Positions 24,035-33,115 are shown, counted from the first letter of the stretch. The stretch is 64,000 nt of DNA from CAXWPM01 sp965206125 (GCA_965206125.1 CBDBIN010000042.1:62001-126000), one strand, 5' to 3'. Program-made: numbers and translations. The notes: generated by a model from the letters alone, not told the origin.

Positions 24035-24175
24035 CGACCGCGCGCTGCGCCGCAGCGGCGGCGTTGCCGGCGTGGATGCCGGGCAGGCTGGTCATCAACT
24101 GCCGGGCGCGGCGCTCCCCGACGCCGAAGAGTTGCTCGACAGCCTGGCGGTTCAGGTGGCTCAACAAGCTGCCGT
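24035..24175 (-). pseudogene. Relic of the 13591-type hypothetical family
   Basis: The reverse frame reads LLSHLNRQAVEQLFGVGERR and ARQLMTSLPGIHAGNAAA. It matches the RQGVEKLFGVGPRRARQLMAGLPGIRAGNA region of the gene at 13591. Only ~45 residues remain, next to an IS30 relic. Confidence 0.7.
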
Positions 24176-24180
24176 AAGCG

Positions 24181-24723
24181 GGGACTGCGGGCTAACCGGC
24201 ACGACTTCGGACGGCGCGCCCGCTCCCAGGTCCGCTCATCGGCTTCCGATGCCCGATAGCTATCAGAGCCCCCGTTTCGGCTGACCTCCCGGCTGACCGT
24301 CGATGGCGACCGACCCAGTCGCACGGCAATCGAACGGAGCGATTCTTTGGCCGCAATACCTCTAGGAGCCTGTCGGGAATTGGCTCCCTCGAAGCAAGAA
24401 TCAACAACTTACGAGCCATCCCTGGTCTGTAAGTTGTTGATTCTTGGTTGCAGACTTCTTATTCCCGACAGGCTCCTAGAGATCTCTTCACGTTCGACCA
24501 GAGTCAGTGCCCGCGATGACCGGCAACGGGACTGCGGACGGATGCCCCCGTACAGGGCCAGTTGACGATGAATCGCCGATCCCCCTCTGACCAGCACGCG
24601 TCCGATCGATTGGGACGACTCCCCCCGCTGCCAGCGATCCCACACCTCGACCCGCTCGGTCGCTGTGAGCCATCGCCGCTTCCTCATCCGCTTGTTCTTT
24701 CGTTTCTTGGCCATACACTTCAC
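24181..24723 (-). pseudogene. IS30-family transposase, split by palindromic element
   Basis: The start reads RRWLTATERVEVWDRWQRGE, IGRVLVRGGSAIHRQL and TLVEREEIS. Palindromic element copy 4 then interrupts it, and the frame resumes GIAAKESLRSIAVRLGRSPSTVSREVSRNG, SDSYRASEADERTW, RLARSPRLRQLVE. Removing the element plus one CTAG restores EEISRGIAAKES exactly. With the element in place the frame reaches TAA 22 codons in. The catalytic part is also missing. IS30-like terminal sequence with GGTCGATGCAACACTTCAC lies after 24723. Confidence 0.85.
24362..24479 (+). repeat. 118-bp palindromic element, copy 4 (in IS30)
   Basis: Consensus copy inside the IS30 transposase. Relative to that gene it has the same orientation and phase as copy 7 in the DUF262 gene, but here the TAA stop is kept. 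Confidence 0.95.
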
Positions 24724-24783
24724 CTCTCTTCTTATGTGAAGTGTTGCATCGACCCCTTGAAATCACCGACCTTATCAGTCATA

Positions 24784-24812
24784 GGACCGTGCGTGCGAGA
24801 GGAACGGTGTAC
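24784..24812 (+). repeat. 29-bp inverted repeat, left copy
   Basis: GGACCGTGCGTGCGAGAGGA plus nine bases, an exact complement of 27081-27109. The pair encloses the IS4-type element, a recombinase and palindromic copy 5. The GTGCG start resembles group II intron 5' ends. 24813-25025 holds nothing else I recognise. Confidence 0.85.
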
Positions 24813-25025
24813 TGACATAAGGCGTTGCGAAAGTCCTATTCGGAATCAGGGGTCGCGCAGAGGGCAAAGTTCTCCGCGAATGTCGGGAAAGTGGCCGTAC
24901 CGTGCCCGCTGGGCGTCGCCCCACAAGCGCGTCGGCATTCGCAGATCTCCAGAGAATTGCGAAGGGTAATCACAGGATTTGGAAACAAGGACTTATCGTT
25001 CGCATAATATATCTGCGGACACTAG

Positions 25026-26340
25026 TGTCCGGTTAGAAGTCGAATAGAACCAGCTGGTTAGGATCTTGGAGATCATTGAATTGGGAATCAGGCGCGTGAA
25101 AGGCCTGCAAAATGGGCTGTTTCTCAAGAATCGTAATGCTGAGAATCTGTAGGATTTGGTAAAGACTCCTATCGATGCCGAGGCGCTTCCGGATGATGGC
25201 GACGAGAACATAAACCGAAATGGCGATCCAGATCTGGGTCTTCACCGCATTCTCGCTGGTGCCGTAGAAGGACTTGATTCGAAGGTGTTGTTTGATCCAT
25301 TTAAAGAAAAGTTCCACCTGCCATCGCGACTTGTAGATCTGAGTGATGGTGAGTGCAGGCAACGCGAAGTTGTTGGTCAGGAACTTCAACCGCTTGTTCG
25401 TCCCGGCATCGAAGTAGCTGATACGCCGCAACGGATCGGGATAGGTTTTGGCGGATTTGTTCGTTGTGAGGATGACCGTCTGGTCGGATCGCAATCCCGT
25501 GGTCGTGTCCACCCGACGGGAGTACCGCCGCCGCAGGACGACGTTCTTCTTAGCACGCACCACAAAGAAAGCGGAACAGAGGGAGAAGAGAAAGAGCCGT
25601 TCAAAATCGATATAGGCGCGGTCCATGACGTAGAAGGCACCCGCTTCGGGTGCGATCTCATCGAGAACGTTGACGTCATGGACTTTCCCGTCTGTGACGT
25701 GGATAAACGCGGGAATGTTGCCGTGAAAATCCAGCAGTGTATGCATCTTGACCGCGGCTTCGTGCCGGCGAAACCGGGCCCATGGGAATAGTGAAAGACA
25801 CAGGTCAATGGTGGTCGAGTCCAGGGCATATAGACCTTGATCCAACTCGACGCCGATGGGGTCTTCGGCATATAACGGCCGCGCCATGCCGATCAGGACC
25901 TGTGCGAAATCCGCATAGATCCGCCAGTCGCGCCGCTCGTTGGCGTCGGCCAGTGTCGTCCGCGCCACCTTGCTTCGGAATCCCATGTGGTAACGCTTTC
26001 TGCCGAGGGCGCGTAAGCAGGCTTCGATGTCGCGGAGGCTTTCACGATAGGTCAATTGGGCGAATGCCATCGCCAGGAACTGATCCCAGCAGGAAAACCC
26101 TTTCTGCTGGTAATCGTCCCGATAGCGGGCGACACACTTCTGAAACTCGTATCGGGGCGCGTAATCCATGACTTGTGAGAGGACGGTTTGGCCTGAGTTC
26201 ATGCGCCATTGGTATCACCCCTCTCACCGTAATATTGCTAAAAGTGTGATCGGCAGGTTCAAATCGAAAAATCGCAGAATGCCATTCAACTCACTGTTCA
26301 TCTATAAGTTGCCGGCGGCTGTCGCACCGTGTTCCGGACA
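25026..26340 (-). mobile_element. IS4-type insertion sequence, intact
   Basis: 1,315 bp with terminal TGTCCGG / CCGGACA and a direct CTAG duplication at 25022-25025 and 26341-26344. One intact transposase gene. Complete ends, duplication and gene point to recent transposition. Confidence 0.88.
25033..26202 (-). CDS. IS4-family transposase
   Basis: 389 residues, full length. The N-terminal domain has KCVARYRDDYQQKGFSCWDQFLAMAFAQL and YRESLRDIEACL. The DDE core shows LYALDSTTIDLCL, FYVMDRAYIDFERL, and the YREK-type helix IYKSRWQVELFFKWIKQHLRIK with the catalytic Glu. It cuts and inserts its element at CTAG here. Its stop is only seven bases from the left IS end, a compact layout. Confidence 0.95.
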   Translation of the reverse strand: MNSGQTVLSQVMDYAPRYEFQKCVARYRDDYQQKGFSCWDQFLAMAFAQLTYRESLRDIEACLRALGRKRYHMGFRSKVARTTLADANERRDWRIYADFAQVLIGMARPLYAEDPIGVELDQGLYALDSTTIDLCLSLFPWARFRRHEAAVKMHTLLDFHGNIPAFIHVTDGKVHDVNVLDEIAPEAGAFYVMDRAYIDFERLFLFSLCSAFFVVRAKKNVVLRRRYSRRVDTTTGLRSDQTVILTTNKSAKTYPDPLRRISYFDAGTNKRLKFLTNNFALPALTITQIYKSRWQVELFFKWIKQHLRIKSFYGTSENAVKTQIWIAISVYVLVAIIRKRLGIDRSLYQILQILSITILEKQPILQAFHAPDSQFNDLQDPNQLVLFDF

Positions 26341-26403
26341 CTAGTGATCTGCGGAATGTACGTCTTTTGCAATAAAGATTTGCAGCGCTATGGATCCGGA
26401 CGC

Positions 26404-26967
26404 ATGAAGCTCGGGTACGCGCGCGTGTCCACGACCGACCAGGATCTCTCCATCCAGCGCGACCGCCTCTATGCGGCCGGCTGCGAAAAGCTGTTCGAGG
26501 AGAAAACCTCCGGTGTCCGCAAGCAGCGGCCCGAGCTCGAGCGCCTGCTCACCGAGCTGCGCGCCGATGACGTCCTTGTCGTCACTCGCCTGGACCGCCT
26601 CGCGCGCTCCACGTCCGAGCTCCTGCGCATCGCGGAGACTATCGGGGAGAAACATGCTGGAATTCAGTCACTTGCCGAGCCCTGGGCCGATACGACGACG
26701 CTGGCCGGACGCATGGTGCTCAGCGTCTTTCCTGGCATTGCGGAGTTCGAGCGCGCGCTGATCGCCACCCGAACCGAGGAAGGCCGGCGCGCCGCCCAGG
26801 CACGCGGCGTCCCCTTCGGGCGCCCGCCCAAACTGCGGCCGGATCAACGCACCCTCGCTCGCCATCTCATTGAAGAAGGAAAATCCGTCAGCGAAGTCGC
26901 CCGAACCTTCAATGTCCATGTCGCAACGATCTATCGCTGCCTACGCAACCAAGCGGCCTTATGCTAG
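26404..26967 (+). CDS. Serine recombinase (resolvase family)
   Basis: 187 residues from ATG 26404: MKLGYARVSTTDQDLSIQRD with the catalytic Ser, TRLDRLARSTSELL, DTTTLAGRMVLSVF, AEFERALIATRTEEGRRAAQ and a helix-turn-helix KSVSEVARTFNVHVATIYRCL. Its first 55 bases are almost the same as the relic at 7537. The TAG stop is itself part of the CTAG that begins palindromic copy 5. The element therefore landed exactly on the stop codon and left the protein unchanged. Confidence 0.92.
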   Translation: MKLGYARVSTTDQDLSIQRDRLYAAGCEKLFEEKTSGVRKQRPELERLLTELRADDVLVVTRLDRLARSTSELLRIAETIGEKHAGIQSLAEPWADTTTLAGRMVLSVFPGIAEFERALIATRTEEGRRAAQARGVPFGRPPKLRPDQRTLARHLIEEGKSVSEVARTFNVHVATIYRCLRNQAALC

Positions 26968-27081
26968 GAGCCTGTCGGGAATAAGAAGTCTGCAACCAAG
27001 AATCAACAACTTACAGACCAGGGATGGCTCGTAAGTTGTTGATTCTTGCTTCGAGGGAGCCAATTCCCGACAGGCTCCTAG
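26964..27081 (-). repeat. 118-bp palindromic element, copy 5 (at a stop codon)
   Basis: Consensus copy in reverse orientation. Its first CTAG overlaps the recombinase stop, so insertion preserved the gene end. Confidence 0.95.
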
Positions 27082-27109
27082 TACACCGTTCCTCTCGCAC
27101 GCACGGTCC
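27081..27109 (-). repeat. 29-bp inverted repeat, right copy
   Basis: Exact complement of 24784-24812. It begins directly at the edge of palindromic copy 5. Confidence 0.85.
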
Positions 27110-27110
27110 A

Positions 27111-27540
27111 CAACTGACCCGGAGAGGCTGTTCCAAGTTTGGAGATGGAACGGAGGGGTCCGGTGTCTGTCCGTCGCTTTCGCTTCGGTCCGCGGTTCGG
27201 CCCTTATTGGCCACGTTTCTAGTCCCTGCTCTCCGAACCGGACTTGCAGTTTTCCCGCATCCGGCTCTCCAGTGGGATCATGCCGCTCACACACGGAAAC
27301 ATCAGGACGATTGCAGTCCGGCGGCCGGCGATCCACATCGCCTCCGGTGGGTGGTTGAGCCTGTTCACGCCTCAACCACCCCGAACCTTTCGATGGCCGC
27401 ACCGCGCCCTTCGTCCAGTTCGCTTCCTTCACTTTCGCATTTGATGCTTCCAGGATCTCCAGCCGTAAATTCAGAGCTATAGCCAGGGCCACTCCCGAGA
27501 CCCTTCTCCCTTCCGTCATCCTTCCTCACCTGAGGCGGTA
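27111..27540 (-). mobile_element. Group II intron relic with domain V-like hairpin
   Basis: On the reverse strand, 27269-27234 reads GAGAGCCGGATGCGGGAAAA and CTGCAAGTCCGGTTCG. It folds as GAGCCGGA/TCCGGTTC with an inner TGC/GCA stem and GAAA-like loop, the shape of group II intron domain V with its AGC triad. No reverse transcriptase frame is present on either side, so the intron is decayed or its protein lost. The exact ends cannot be set. Confidence 0.5.
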
Positions 27541-27695
27541 GGGAGCCCAAGGACATTTGAAAGAAGGCAATGCGCCCGAAAAGATCGCTCTCGCCTTATG
27601 CATCACCTTGGACTCCGGCCGCGAAATAGGCGGTGGAAGAGAATTAGGGACACAGACGTTTACCGCCATGCATCCCGTCATGGGATACTATATTC

Positions 27696-27989
27696 GTGCG
27701 GATCATCGCGAAGCGGACATTACGCACCTTTTGGAAAAGTGAGCCCAGAGCGGAACAAGGGCTGAAGGCGTGGTACGCGATCGCGGCGAAAGCCGACTGG
27801 TCTTCGCCGACGGACGTGAAGACGGCCTATGGAAACGCAAGCATCGTCAGCAACGATCGGGTTGTATTCAACATCAGCGGGAACAGATACCGGCTTATCG
27901 TCCGCTTCGACTACACGCATCAAATCGGGTTCGTGCGTTTCGTGGGAACACATGCCGAGTACGATACGGTCGATGCGTCCAGAATCTAG
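27696..27989 (+). CDS. higB: HigB-type mRNA interferase toxin
   Basis: 97 residues from GTG: RIIAKRTLRTFWKSEPRAEQGLKAWY, KADWSSPTDVKTAYGNASIV, RVVFNISGNRYRLIVRFDY and VRFVGTHAEYDTVDA. These are the blocks of the HigB superfamily that occurs with Sre/HigA-type antitoxins carrying a DUF-like N-terminus. It is nine bases from the antitoxin gene. Different from the HigB at 21115, so not a duplication. Confidence 0.92.
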   Translation: MRIIAKRTLRTFWKSEPRAEQGLKAWYAIAAKADWSSPTDVKTAYGNASIVSNDRVVFNISGNRYRLIVRFDYTHQIGFVRFVGTHAEYDTVDASRI

Positions 27990-27998
27990 GAGTTCGAC

Positions 27999-28373
27999 AT
28001 GAAAATCAAACCAATCAAGAGTGAAGCTGACTATGACAAGGTGCTGGCCGTAATCGATGGCCTGATGGGCGCTGCACCGGACACGTCGGAAAGTGACGAA
28101 CTCAAGGTCCTCGTTACCCTTGTAGAGGCTTACGAAGCGGAACGCTGGAGGATAGAGGCGCCGGACCCGATCTCGGTGATCGAGCACGTCATGGAGGCCC
28201 GTGGTCTCCGCCAGAAAGATTTCGCAGCTCTAATTGGCTCCCAGCCACATGCTTCGGAGGTGCTCAGCCGTCGCCGCTCGCTTACCCTGCCGATGATCCG
28301 GGCCTTGTCAACCGAATGGAACCTTCCTGCCGACGTGCTTGTATGCGAGTACGCCCTCGAGAATGCGACTTAG
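27999..28373 (+). CDS. higA: HigA-type antitoxin with long N-terminal domain
   Basis: 124 residues: MKIKPIKSEADYDKVLAVID, APDTSESDELKVLVTLVEAYE, then the helix-turn-helix SVIEHVMEARGLRQKDFAALIG and SEVLSRRRSLTLPMIRALS. The N-terminal helical part binds the toxin and the C-terminal part binds DNA, typical of the antitoxins paired with this HigB type. An AGGAG-like site (TAGGAGTTCGAC) precedes ATG. Confidence 0.92.
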   Translation: MKIKPIKSEADYDKVLAVIDGLMGAAPDTSESDELKVLVTLVEAYEAERWRIEAPDPISVIEHVMEARGLRQKDFAALIGSQPHASEVLSRRRSLTLPMIRALSTEWNLPADVLVCEYALENAT

Positions 28374-28823
28374 AGCAAAGTACTGCGGCCCCAGAGTTGA
28401 AAAAGGCCGGGGCCGGCAGGGGCAAATCGGCTCTCGCCGTGTTGGGGTATTGTCAACCTAAGGCCCGAAGATCGAACTTGTGCCAGGCCATGGCAGTATT
28501 TCCTCCACGTTTCATACCTAAAGACCCGCGCACGGCCTCAGATCCCCGGAGGGCCCGTCCAGGAACTCCGCAGCGAAGCTGAGAATCTGCCCCCCTCACC
28601 GTCTTCGAAGCGCGCCGGGCCCAGCCTGGGGCAACAGAACTCGCCAAACAGATTCTTGATGCGGAGGATGCTTATCGTATCTTGTCGGCTGTAAGCCATG
28701 GTCAAGCGGGTGCCATTCGCAGCTTGAGCTATACCCGTGTTTCAGGGAAGGGCGGGAGTTCGGAGATCGGTGGAGTGCAAGTGACAAATTTTGAAAAAGG
28801 TATCCGGGCTGATGAGATCGAAC
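28374..28823. other. Stretch without a supported gene
   Basis: A GC-rich inverted repeat (CGGCCCC/GGGGCCG, 28386-28415) follows the antitoxin gene but lacks a T-run. Short frames here are shadows. The segment ends at the IS6 element. Confidence 0.5.
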
Positions 28824-29654
28824 GGTTGTGTTGCAACTTTGGCCGATGGCGCTTGGTAACCTGAAGAGATCATGAAAAAGACAATCCGACCGGCGATCTT
28901 CAAGTGGCGACAAACCGAGCCCGAGCTGATTCTTTGTGCCGTGCGCTGGTACCTGCGGTACTCGCTCTCGTTCCGCGATGTCGAAGAGCTGCTCAGCGAA
29001 CGCGGCCTGAAGGCGGACCACACGACAATCTGGCGCTGGGTCCAGCGCTACGGTCCTGAACTGGAGGAGCGGCTGCGCCGTCATCTCAAGCCAACCAACA
29101 GGTCCTGGCGCGTCGATGAGACCTACGTTCGTGTCAAGGGCCGTTGGTGCTACCTCTACCGAGCCATCGATTCCACCGGCACCACGATCGACTTCGTGCT
29201 CTCGAGGTTGCGCGATGCCGCTACGGCCCAACACCCGTTCCGCAAGGCGCTGACGAATCCGTCGCATCGGCAGCCCCGGGTTATCAATACGGACCAAGCA
29301 CGCCTCTATGGCGCTGCGATTTCAGGAGTGAAGCAGGAAGGAATCCTGCGACACCGTTGCCGTCACCGGCCTGTTCAATACTTGAACAACATCCTGGAGC
29401 AGGATCATCGAGCGATCAAACGACGCGTGAAGGCCAAGCAGGGCTTTCGTGAATTTCACGCGACCCGGCGAACGATCCAAGGATATGAGGCAATTCACAT
29501 GATCCGGAAGGGTCAGGCGAGGTGGGTGGGCGGTTCGGATGTTCGGCAACAGATTCAGTTCATCAACAAGCTGTTCGAGGTGGCTGCATGAGACGGAGCT
29601 CGATCGATCCAACCAGTCGCTCTCTTGCTGTTTTTTGAAAGTTGCAACACATCC
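28824..29654 (+). mobile_element. IS6-family insertion sequence, intact
   Basis: 831 bp between GGTTGTGTTGCAACTTT and its near-complement at 29638-29654. The eight bases on each side do not match, so the element took part in a deletion or fusion after or during insertion. The right end cuts an IS5 transposase start. Confidence 0.88.
28872..29591 (+). CDS. IS6-family transposase
   Basis: 239 residues, normal length. The helix-turn-helix region has SLSFRDVEELLSERGLKADHTTIWRWVQRY. The DDE residues are in RSWRVDETYVRVKG, VINTDQARLYG and LEQDHRAIKRRVK. The family makes replicon fusions between two element copies, which fits the mismatched flanks. It is clearly different from the second IS6 type at 40329. 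Confidence 0.95.
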   Translation: MKKTIRPAIFKWRQTEPELILCAVRWYLRYSLSFRDVEELLSERGLKADHTTIWRWVQRYGPELEERLRRHLKPTNRSWRVDETYVRVKGRWCYLYRAIDSTGTTIDFVLSRLRDAATAQHPFRKALTNPSHRQPRVINTDQARLYGAAISGVKQEGILRHRCRHRPVQYLNNILEQDHRAIKRRVKAKQGFREFHATRRTIQGYEAIHMIRKGQARWVGGSDVRQQIQFINKLFEVAA

Positions 29655-29769
29655 AAATCGTCAGATCACCCCGCTGGCGCCGGCTCTCGTTATATTCTGC
29701 CCAGTTGATCACCCGGTACTGCGCCTTATCAAACTTGTGCCGTCGCGCTGCGTTGAACTTATGCGGCAT
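29655..29769 (-). pseudogene. IS5-family transposase, N-terminal relic
   Basis: ATG 29769 starts MPHKFNAARRHKFDKAQYRV then INWAEYNESRRQRGDLTIW, the conserved start of IS5/IS1031-like transposases. It is cut by the IS6 end at 29654. The missing part is not on the other side of the IS6. Confidence 0.85.
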
Positions 29770-30048
29770 CTAGGTTATCCCCCGTGTTGAAAAACACGAT
29801 GATAAGGCATCCTTCGGGATGATCCATACAACAAGGTCCTTTGGATTCTGCTGTTGCATATCCCCCATAAAAAGCAGTTTACGGCCATCCTGCCGACCGC
29901 AATTCCCTGGTTCGATCCCTCTTTCGGAACGGGAATCTACTGGACCCCGGAAGCCGTCCGCGGACGGCGATCTTAGTCGCCAGCGGCCATCAACGAAGCC
30001 AACGGGTGTCTCTGTCAACCGCTGCTGTTGTCTTCTCGCGCCCGCGAC

Positions 30049-32622
30049 CTACCCTATCCGCAGAGCGTTCATCGGGTCGATTCGGGCGGCCCGATACGCC
30101 GGTAGCCAGCAGGCGACGAGAGCGACGAGAGCCAGCACGAGCGGCGCTGCGACAAAGACTAGAGGGTCGTCCGTCGCGACGCCGAACAGGAAGCTCTCAA
30201 GGAGGCGGACAAAGACGGCGGACGCGAGGAGGCCGAGGAGAGTCCCTGCCGCGACGAGTCCTGCCCCCTGCCGGACGACGAGGGCCACGACATCGCCGCG
30301 CCGCGCGCCGAGGGCCATGCGGACCCCGATCTCCCGGCGGCGTTGCGACACGGTGTAGGTGAGCAGGGTATAGATGCCGAAGGCAGCGAGGAACAGCGCG
30401 AGGGCGGCGAAGAACCCGACGAAGACGGCATAGAAGCGGGGCTGCGCGACCGCTGCCGACAGTCTGGCGTCCATCGTCATCACGTCGTCGATGCTCGCGT
30501 TCGGACTCGCCGCGGCCACCGCCCCGCGAAGAAAGGGAACGGCGGCCACCGGATCGCCGGACGTCCGCACGGCGACCACCGCGGTGGAGAACACTCCGCC
30601 CAACATCGCCGCGTGTTCGAGCTGGTGCAGCGGCATGTACGCCTCGGCCTGCGACTCGGTGATAGCCAGCCCGCCGTAGCGGACATCGGCCACGACCCCA
30701 ATCACCTCCCACGGTTCGGGGCCTGCGCCGGCCGGCAGCAGGCGCTGGCCGACGGCCGACTCGCCGCCGAATAGTTCACGCGCGAGCGTCTCGTTCACCA
30801 TGAGCACAAGCGGACTCTCGGCCCTGTCGAGCCAAGTAAACGCGCGCCCGCTTCGCAGACGCAGGCGCATCACGTCGACGTAGCCGGGACTAACGAAGTT
30901 GACCGGGGCCTGCAGCAGGTCTTGAGGGTCGGTCGGCAGCGGAGCGCCGGACACGCGGAACACGGTTGTGTTCCCGCTGCCGGTGGACGCGAGCGGCAGG
31001 CGTGACGACACCCCCACCGCTTCGACATCGGAGAGCATTGCCAGTCGGGCCATCTCTGCTACTAGCGATTCCCGGAAGCGTCGGCCGGCCGCCACCAGGT
31101 CGGCTATCGACTCCGGGGTCATGTCCGGCCGAAATGCGATGTCAGGGTTCCGAATGCTGGCCGCGATCACGTTGGCCGGGTCGTAGCCGCGATCGACGGT
31201 GATGAGCCGCACGAAGCTGTGCAAGAGCAGCCCCGCTCCCGTCACCAGCACGAGGGCCAGGGCCACCTGGGCCACGACGAGCGTAGCGCGCGCCCGGTTC
31301 GAGCGCAGCAGCCGGAAGCCGCCGGTGGACTGCGCGCTCCCTTCGTTCAGGGTGCGCGCCAGATCGAGCCGCGACCACCGGAGGGCCGGCCACGTGCCGA
31401 ACAGAAGTCCGGCTGAGATCGACAGTCCCAAGGTGAACGCGAGCGTCACGCCGTCGATGCCCACCTCGTCGAGCCGGGCGATGTCACCTGGAATGAGCGC
31501 CGGCACCACACGTAGCACCATCGACGCCGAAGCCAGCCCGAGCACGCCGCCGCCCACACCCAGCATCACGCTCTCGATCAGGAGCTGGCGCAGGAGCCGC
31601 AGGCGGCTGGCCCCGAGCGCCGCGCACACCGCCAGCACCCGCTGGCGCGTCACCCCCTGCGCGAGCAGCAGCCCCGCCACGTTGATGCAGGCGATCAGCA
31701 GCACGAGGGCGGTCGCCACGGTCAGGGCCAGAAGCGCCGGCCGATATTCGGCGACCATCTCTTCCAGCAACGGCACGACCCGCACGTCGTTCTCGGGACC
31801 GCTGCCCGCCCCCCGGCCGCCGCCGGGGGGCACTATGCGAAACTCGGTAGCGCCCTGCAAGAGAGTACTGGCCTCGGCCGCCGCCTGTCCCGGCGATACG
31901 CCCGGCGCAAGGCGCCCAAGGGCTCTGAAGGCCATCATGAGCACCCTGCGCGGTTGCCCCGCCTGCGCGGCCGCTGGCGGCGTGAACGGCGGAACAACGA
32001 ACGGGATCCAGAACTCGCCGTCAGGGTTCGGGAAGTAGAACCCCTCGGGCAGCACGCCGACCACGGTGTATGGATCTCCGGCGAGGTCGACGGCGGCCCC
32101 GACGATGCCTGCATCCGATCCGAAGTAGTTGGTCCAAGCGCGGTGGCTCAGCAGCACAACGCGGTCCGCGTCCTCTCGCGCCTCCTCCTCCGTGAAGAGC
32201 CGGCCGAGGTGAGGTGTCGCCCGCAGCAGGGAGAACAGCGCCGGCGAGACGCTGGCGCCGCGTAAAGTGACCGAGCCGTCCGGACCCGCCCACTCCAGCG
32301 AGTTCTCGTAGTAGGCCGCGAGGTGCTCGAACGACTCGGCGTTCTGGAGCAGGGGCATCGATCGGTTGGTAAGTATCCCCTCGCGAGCGCCCATGGACTC
32401 TCCGACCCGCACGATGCGCTCGGGGTCCGGATAGGGCAGGGGCCGCAGGAGCAAACCGTGGACGACGCTGAACATCGCGGTATTGGCGCCGATACCGAGG
32501 GCGAGGGTTACGAGCGCGGCGAGGGTGAACCCGCGCTGGCCAGCGAGCCGCCGCGCTGCGGAGCCGACATCCCGAAGCAGTGCGTCCCATATTTCATCGA
32601 TTAGCGTCTCTCTGCGTTTCAT
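30049..32622 (-). CDS. ADOP-type ABC transporter permease (MacB/FtsX)
   Basis: 857 residues. The cytoplasmic start with RDVGSAARRLAGQRGFTLAA is followed by the first helix GIGANTAMFSVVHGLLLRPLP and a periplasmic MacB-PCD region. Three helices follow around LALTVATALVLLIACINVAGL, then a second helix plus periplasmic domain (FVSPGYVDVMRLRLRSGRAF) and a last FtsX triple (FYAVFVGFFAALALFLAAFGIYTLL, REIGVRMALGARRGDVVALV). The duplicated layout without an ATPase is the Acidobacterial duplicated orphan permease type, expected to work with a MacB-like ATPase encoded elsewhere. Its start overlaps the stop of the preceding small gene by four bases (ATGA). Confidence 0.93.
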   Translation of the reverse strand: MKRRETLIDEIWDALLRDVGSAARRLAGQRGFTLAALVTLALGIGANTAMFSVVHGLLLRPLPYPDPERIVRVGESMGAREGILTNRSMPLLQNAESFEHLAAYYENSLEWAGPDGSVTLRGASVSPALFSLLRATPHLGRLFTEEEAREDADRVVLLSHRAWTNYFGSDAGIVGAAVDLAGDPYTVVGVLPEGFYFPNPDGEFWIPFVVPPFTPPAAAQAGQPRRVLMMAFRALGRLAPGVSPGQAAAEASTLLQGATEFRIVPPGGGRGAGSGPENDVRVVPLLEEMVAEYRPALLALTVATALVLLIACINVAGLLLAQGVTRQRVLAVCAALGASRLRLLRQLLIESVMLGVGGGVLGLASASMVLRVVPALIPGDIARLDEVGIDGVTLAFTLGLSISAGLLFGTWPALRWSRLDLARTLNEGSAQSTGGFRLLRSNRARATLVVAQVALALVLVTGAGLLLHSFVRLITVDRGYDPANVIAASIRNPDIAFRPDMTPESIADLVAAGRRFRESLVAEMARLAMLSDVEAVGVSSRLPLASTGSGNTTVFRVSGAPLPTDPQDLLQAPVNFVSPGYVDVMRLRLRSGRAFTWLDRAESPLVLMVNETLARELFGGESAVGQRLLPAGAGPEPWEVIGVVADVRYGGLAITESQAEAYMPLHQLEHAAMLGGVFSTAVVAVRTSGDPVAAVPFLRGAVAAASPNASIDDVMTMDARLSAAVAQPRFYAVFVGFFAALALFLAAFGIYTLLTYTVSQRRREIGVRMALGARRGDVVALVVRQGAGLVAAGTLLGLLASAVFVRLLESFLFGVATDDPLVFVAAPLVLALVALVACWLPAYRAARIDPMNALRIG

Positions 32623-32879
32623 TGGGGAGTGGATTGCGGGGAAGACTTTGTGAAGCCCTCGAACAAACCTTCAACCCTGGATATGCGCTCGCCAAGGGCT
32701 GTTTCTAGCTTGCCTATGCGATCAACCAAACCTAACTCCACCTTACCCACGCGATCGCTCAGGGCGGCAATGTCCTTCCGTAGGTCTGACATATCCCGAC
32801 GCATCGCCCATTGTCCGATAACGATGATGCCTGCAAGAGCAATGGCCGCGACAATGATTCCGATCAATTCTTGGCTCAT
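32619..32879 (-). CDS. Small membrane-anchored coiled-coil protein
   Basis: 86 residues: an N-terminal helix LIGIIVAAIALAGIIVIGQW, then a heptad-rich segment RRDMSDLRKDIAALSDRVGK, VELGLVDRIGKLETALGERISRVEG. It is expected to sit in the inner membrane with a cytoplasmic coiled coil. Its TGA overlaps the ATG of the ADOP permease, so the two are translated together. Similar short genes often precede such permeases; a role in their assembly is an inference. Confidence 0.8.
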   Translation of the reverse strand: MSQELIGIIVAAIALAGIIVIGQWAMRRDMSDLRKDIAALSDRVGKVELGLVDRIGKLETALGERISRVEGLFEGFTKSSPQSTPQ

Positions 32880-32881
32880 GT

Positions 32882-32931
32882 GATCAGTATAGCCTTCCCC
32901 GTTCTGATTCGGACCTGACTTGGAATGAAGA
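32882..32931 (+). repeat. ~50-bp direct repeat, copy 1
   Basis: Begins GATCAGTATAGCCTTCCCC and matches 33116-33164 at all but about five positions. It lies at the start of the gap (32880-33350) after the coiled-coil gene; the rest of that gap shows no gene. Confidence 0.85.
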
Positions 32932-33115
32932 CCGCGTAAGTGACGGGGCTACGCCGCTCTGATATCAGCACGACGGCCCGGAGTCCCTCTCTGGCCCGTG
33001 ATCGCGGGTATGCTCCTGCCGTGCGGCCTCCGCGAGACGCGCCGCCTCTGAAGACTCCTCCCAGACGATCGATGTAGTAGAGCGTCGAACAGTACAGGGC
33101 CAGATAGCCCTCCTG

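Noticed and set aside
26959..27519. A 186-codon reverse frame from the intron relic through palindromic copy 5
   Set aside because: It merges intron RNA sequence and the element; no protein family text is visible and the composition is that of a shadow frame.
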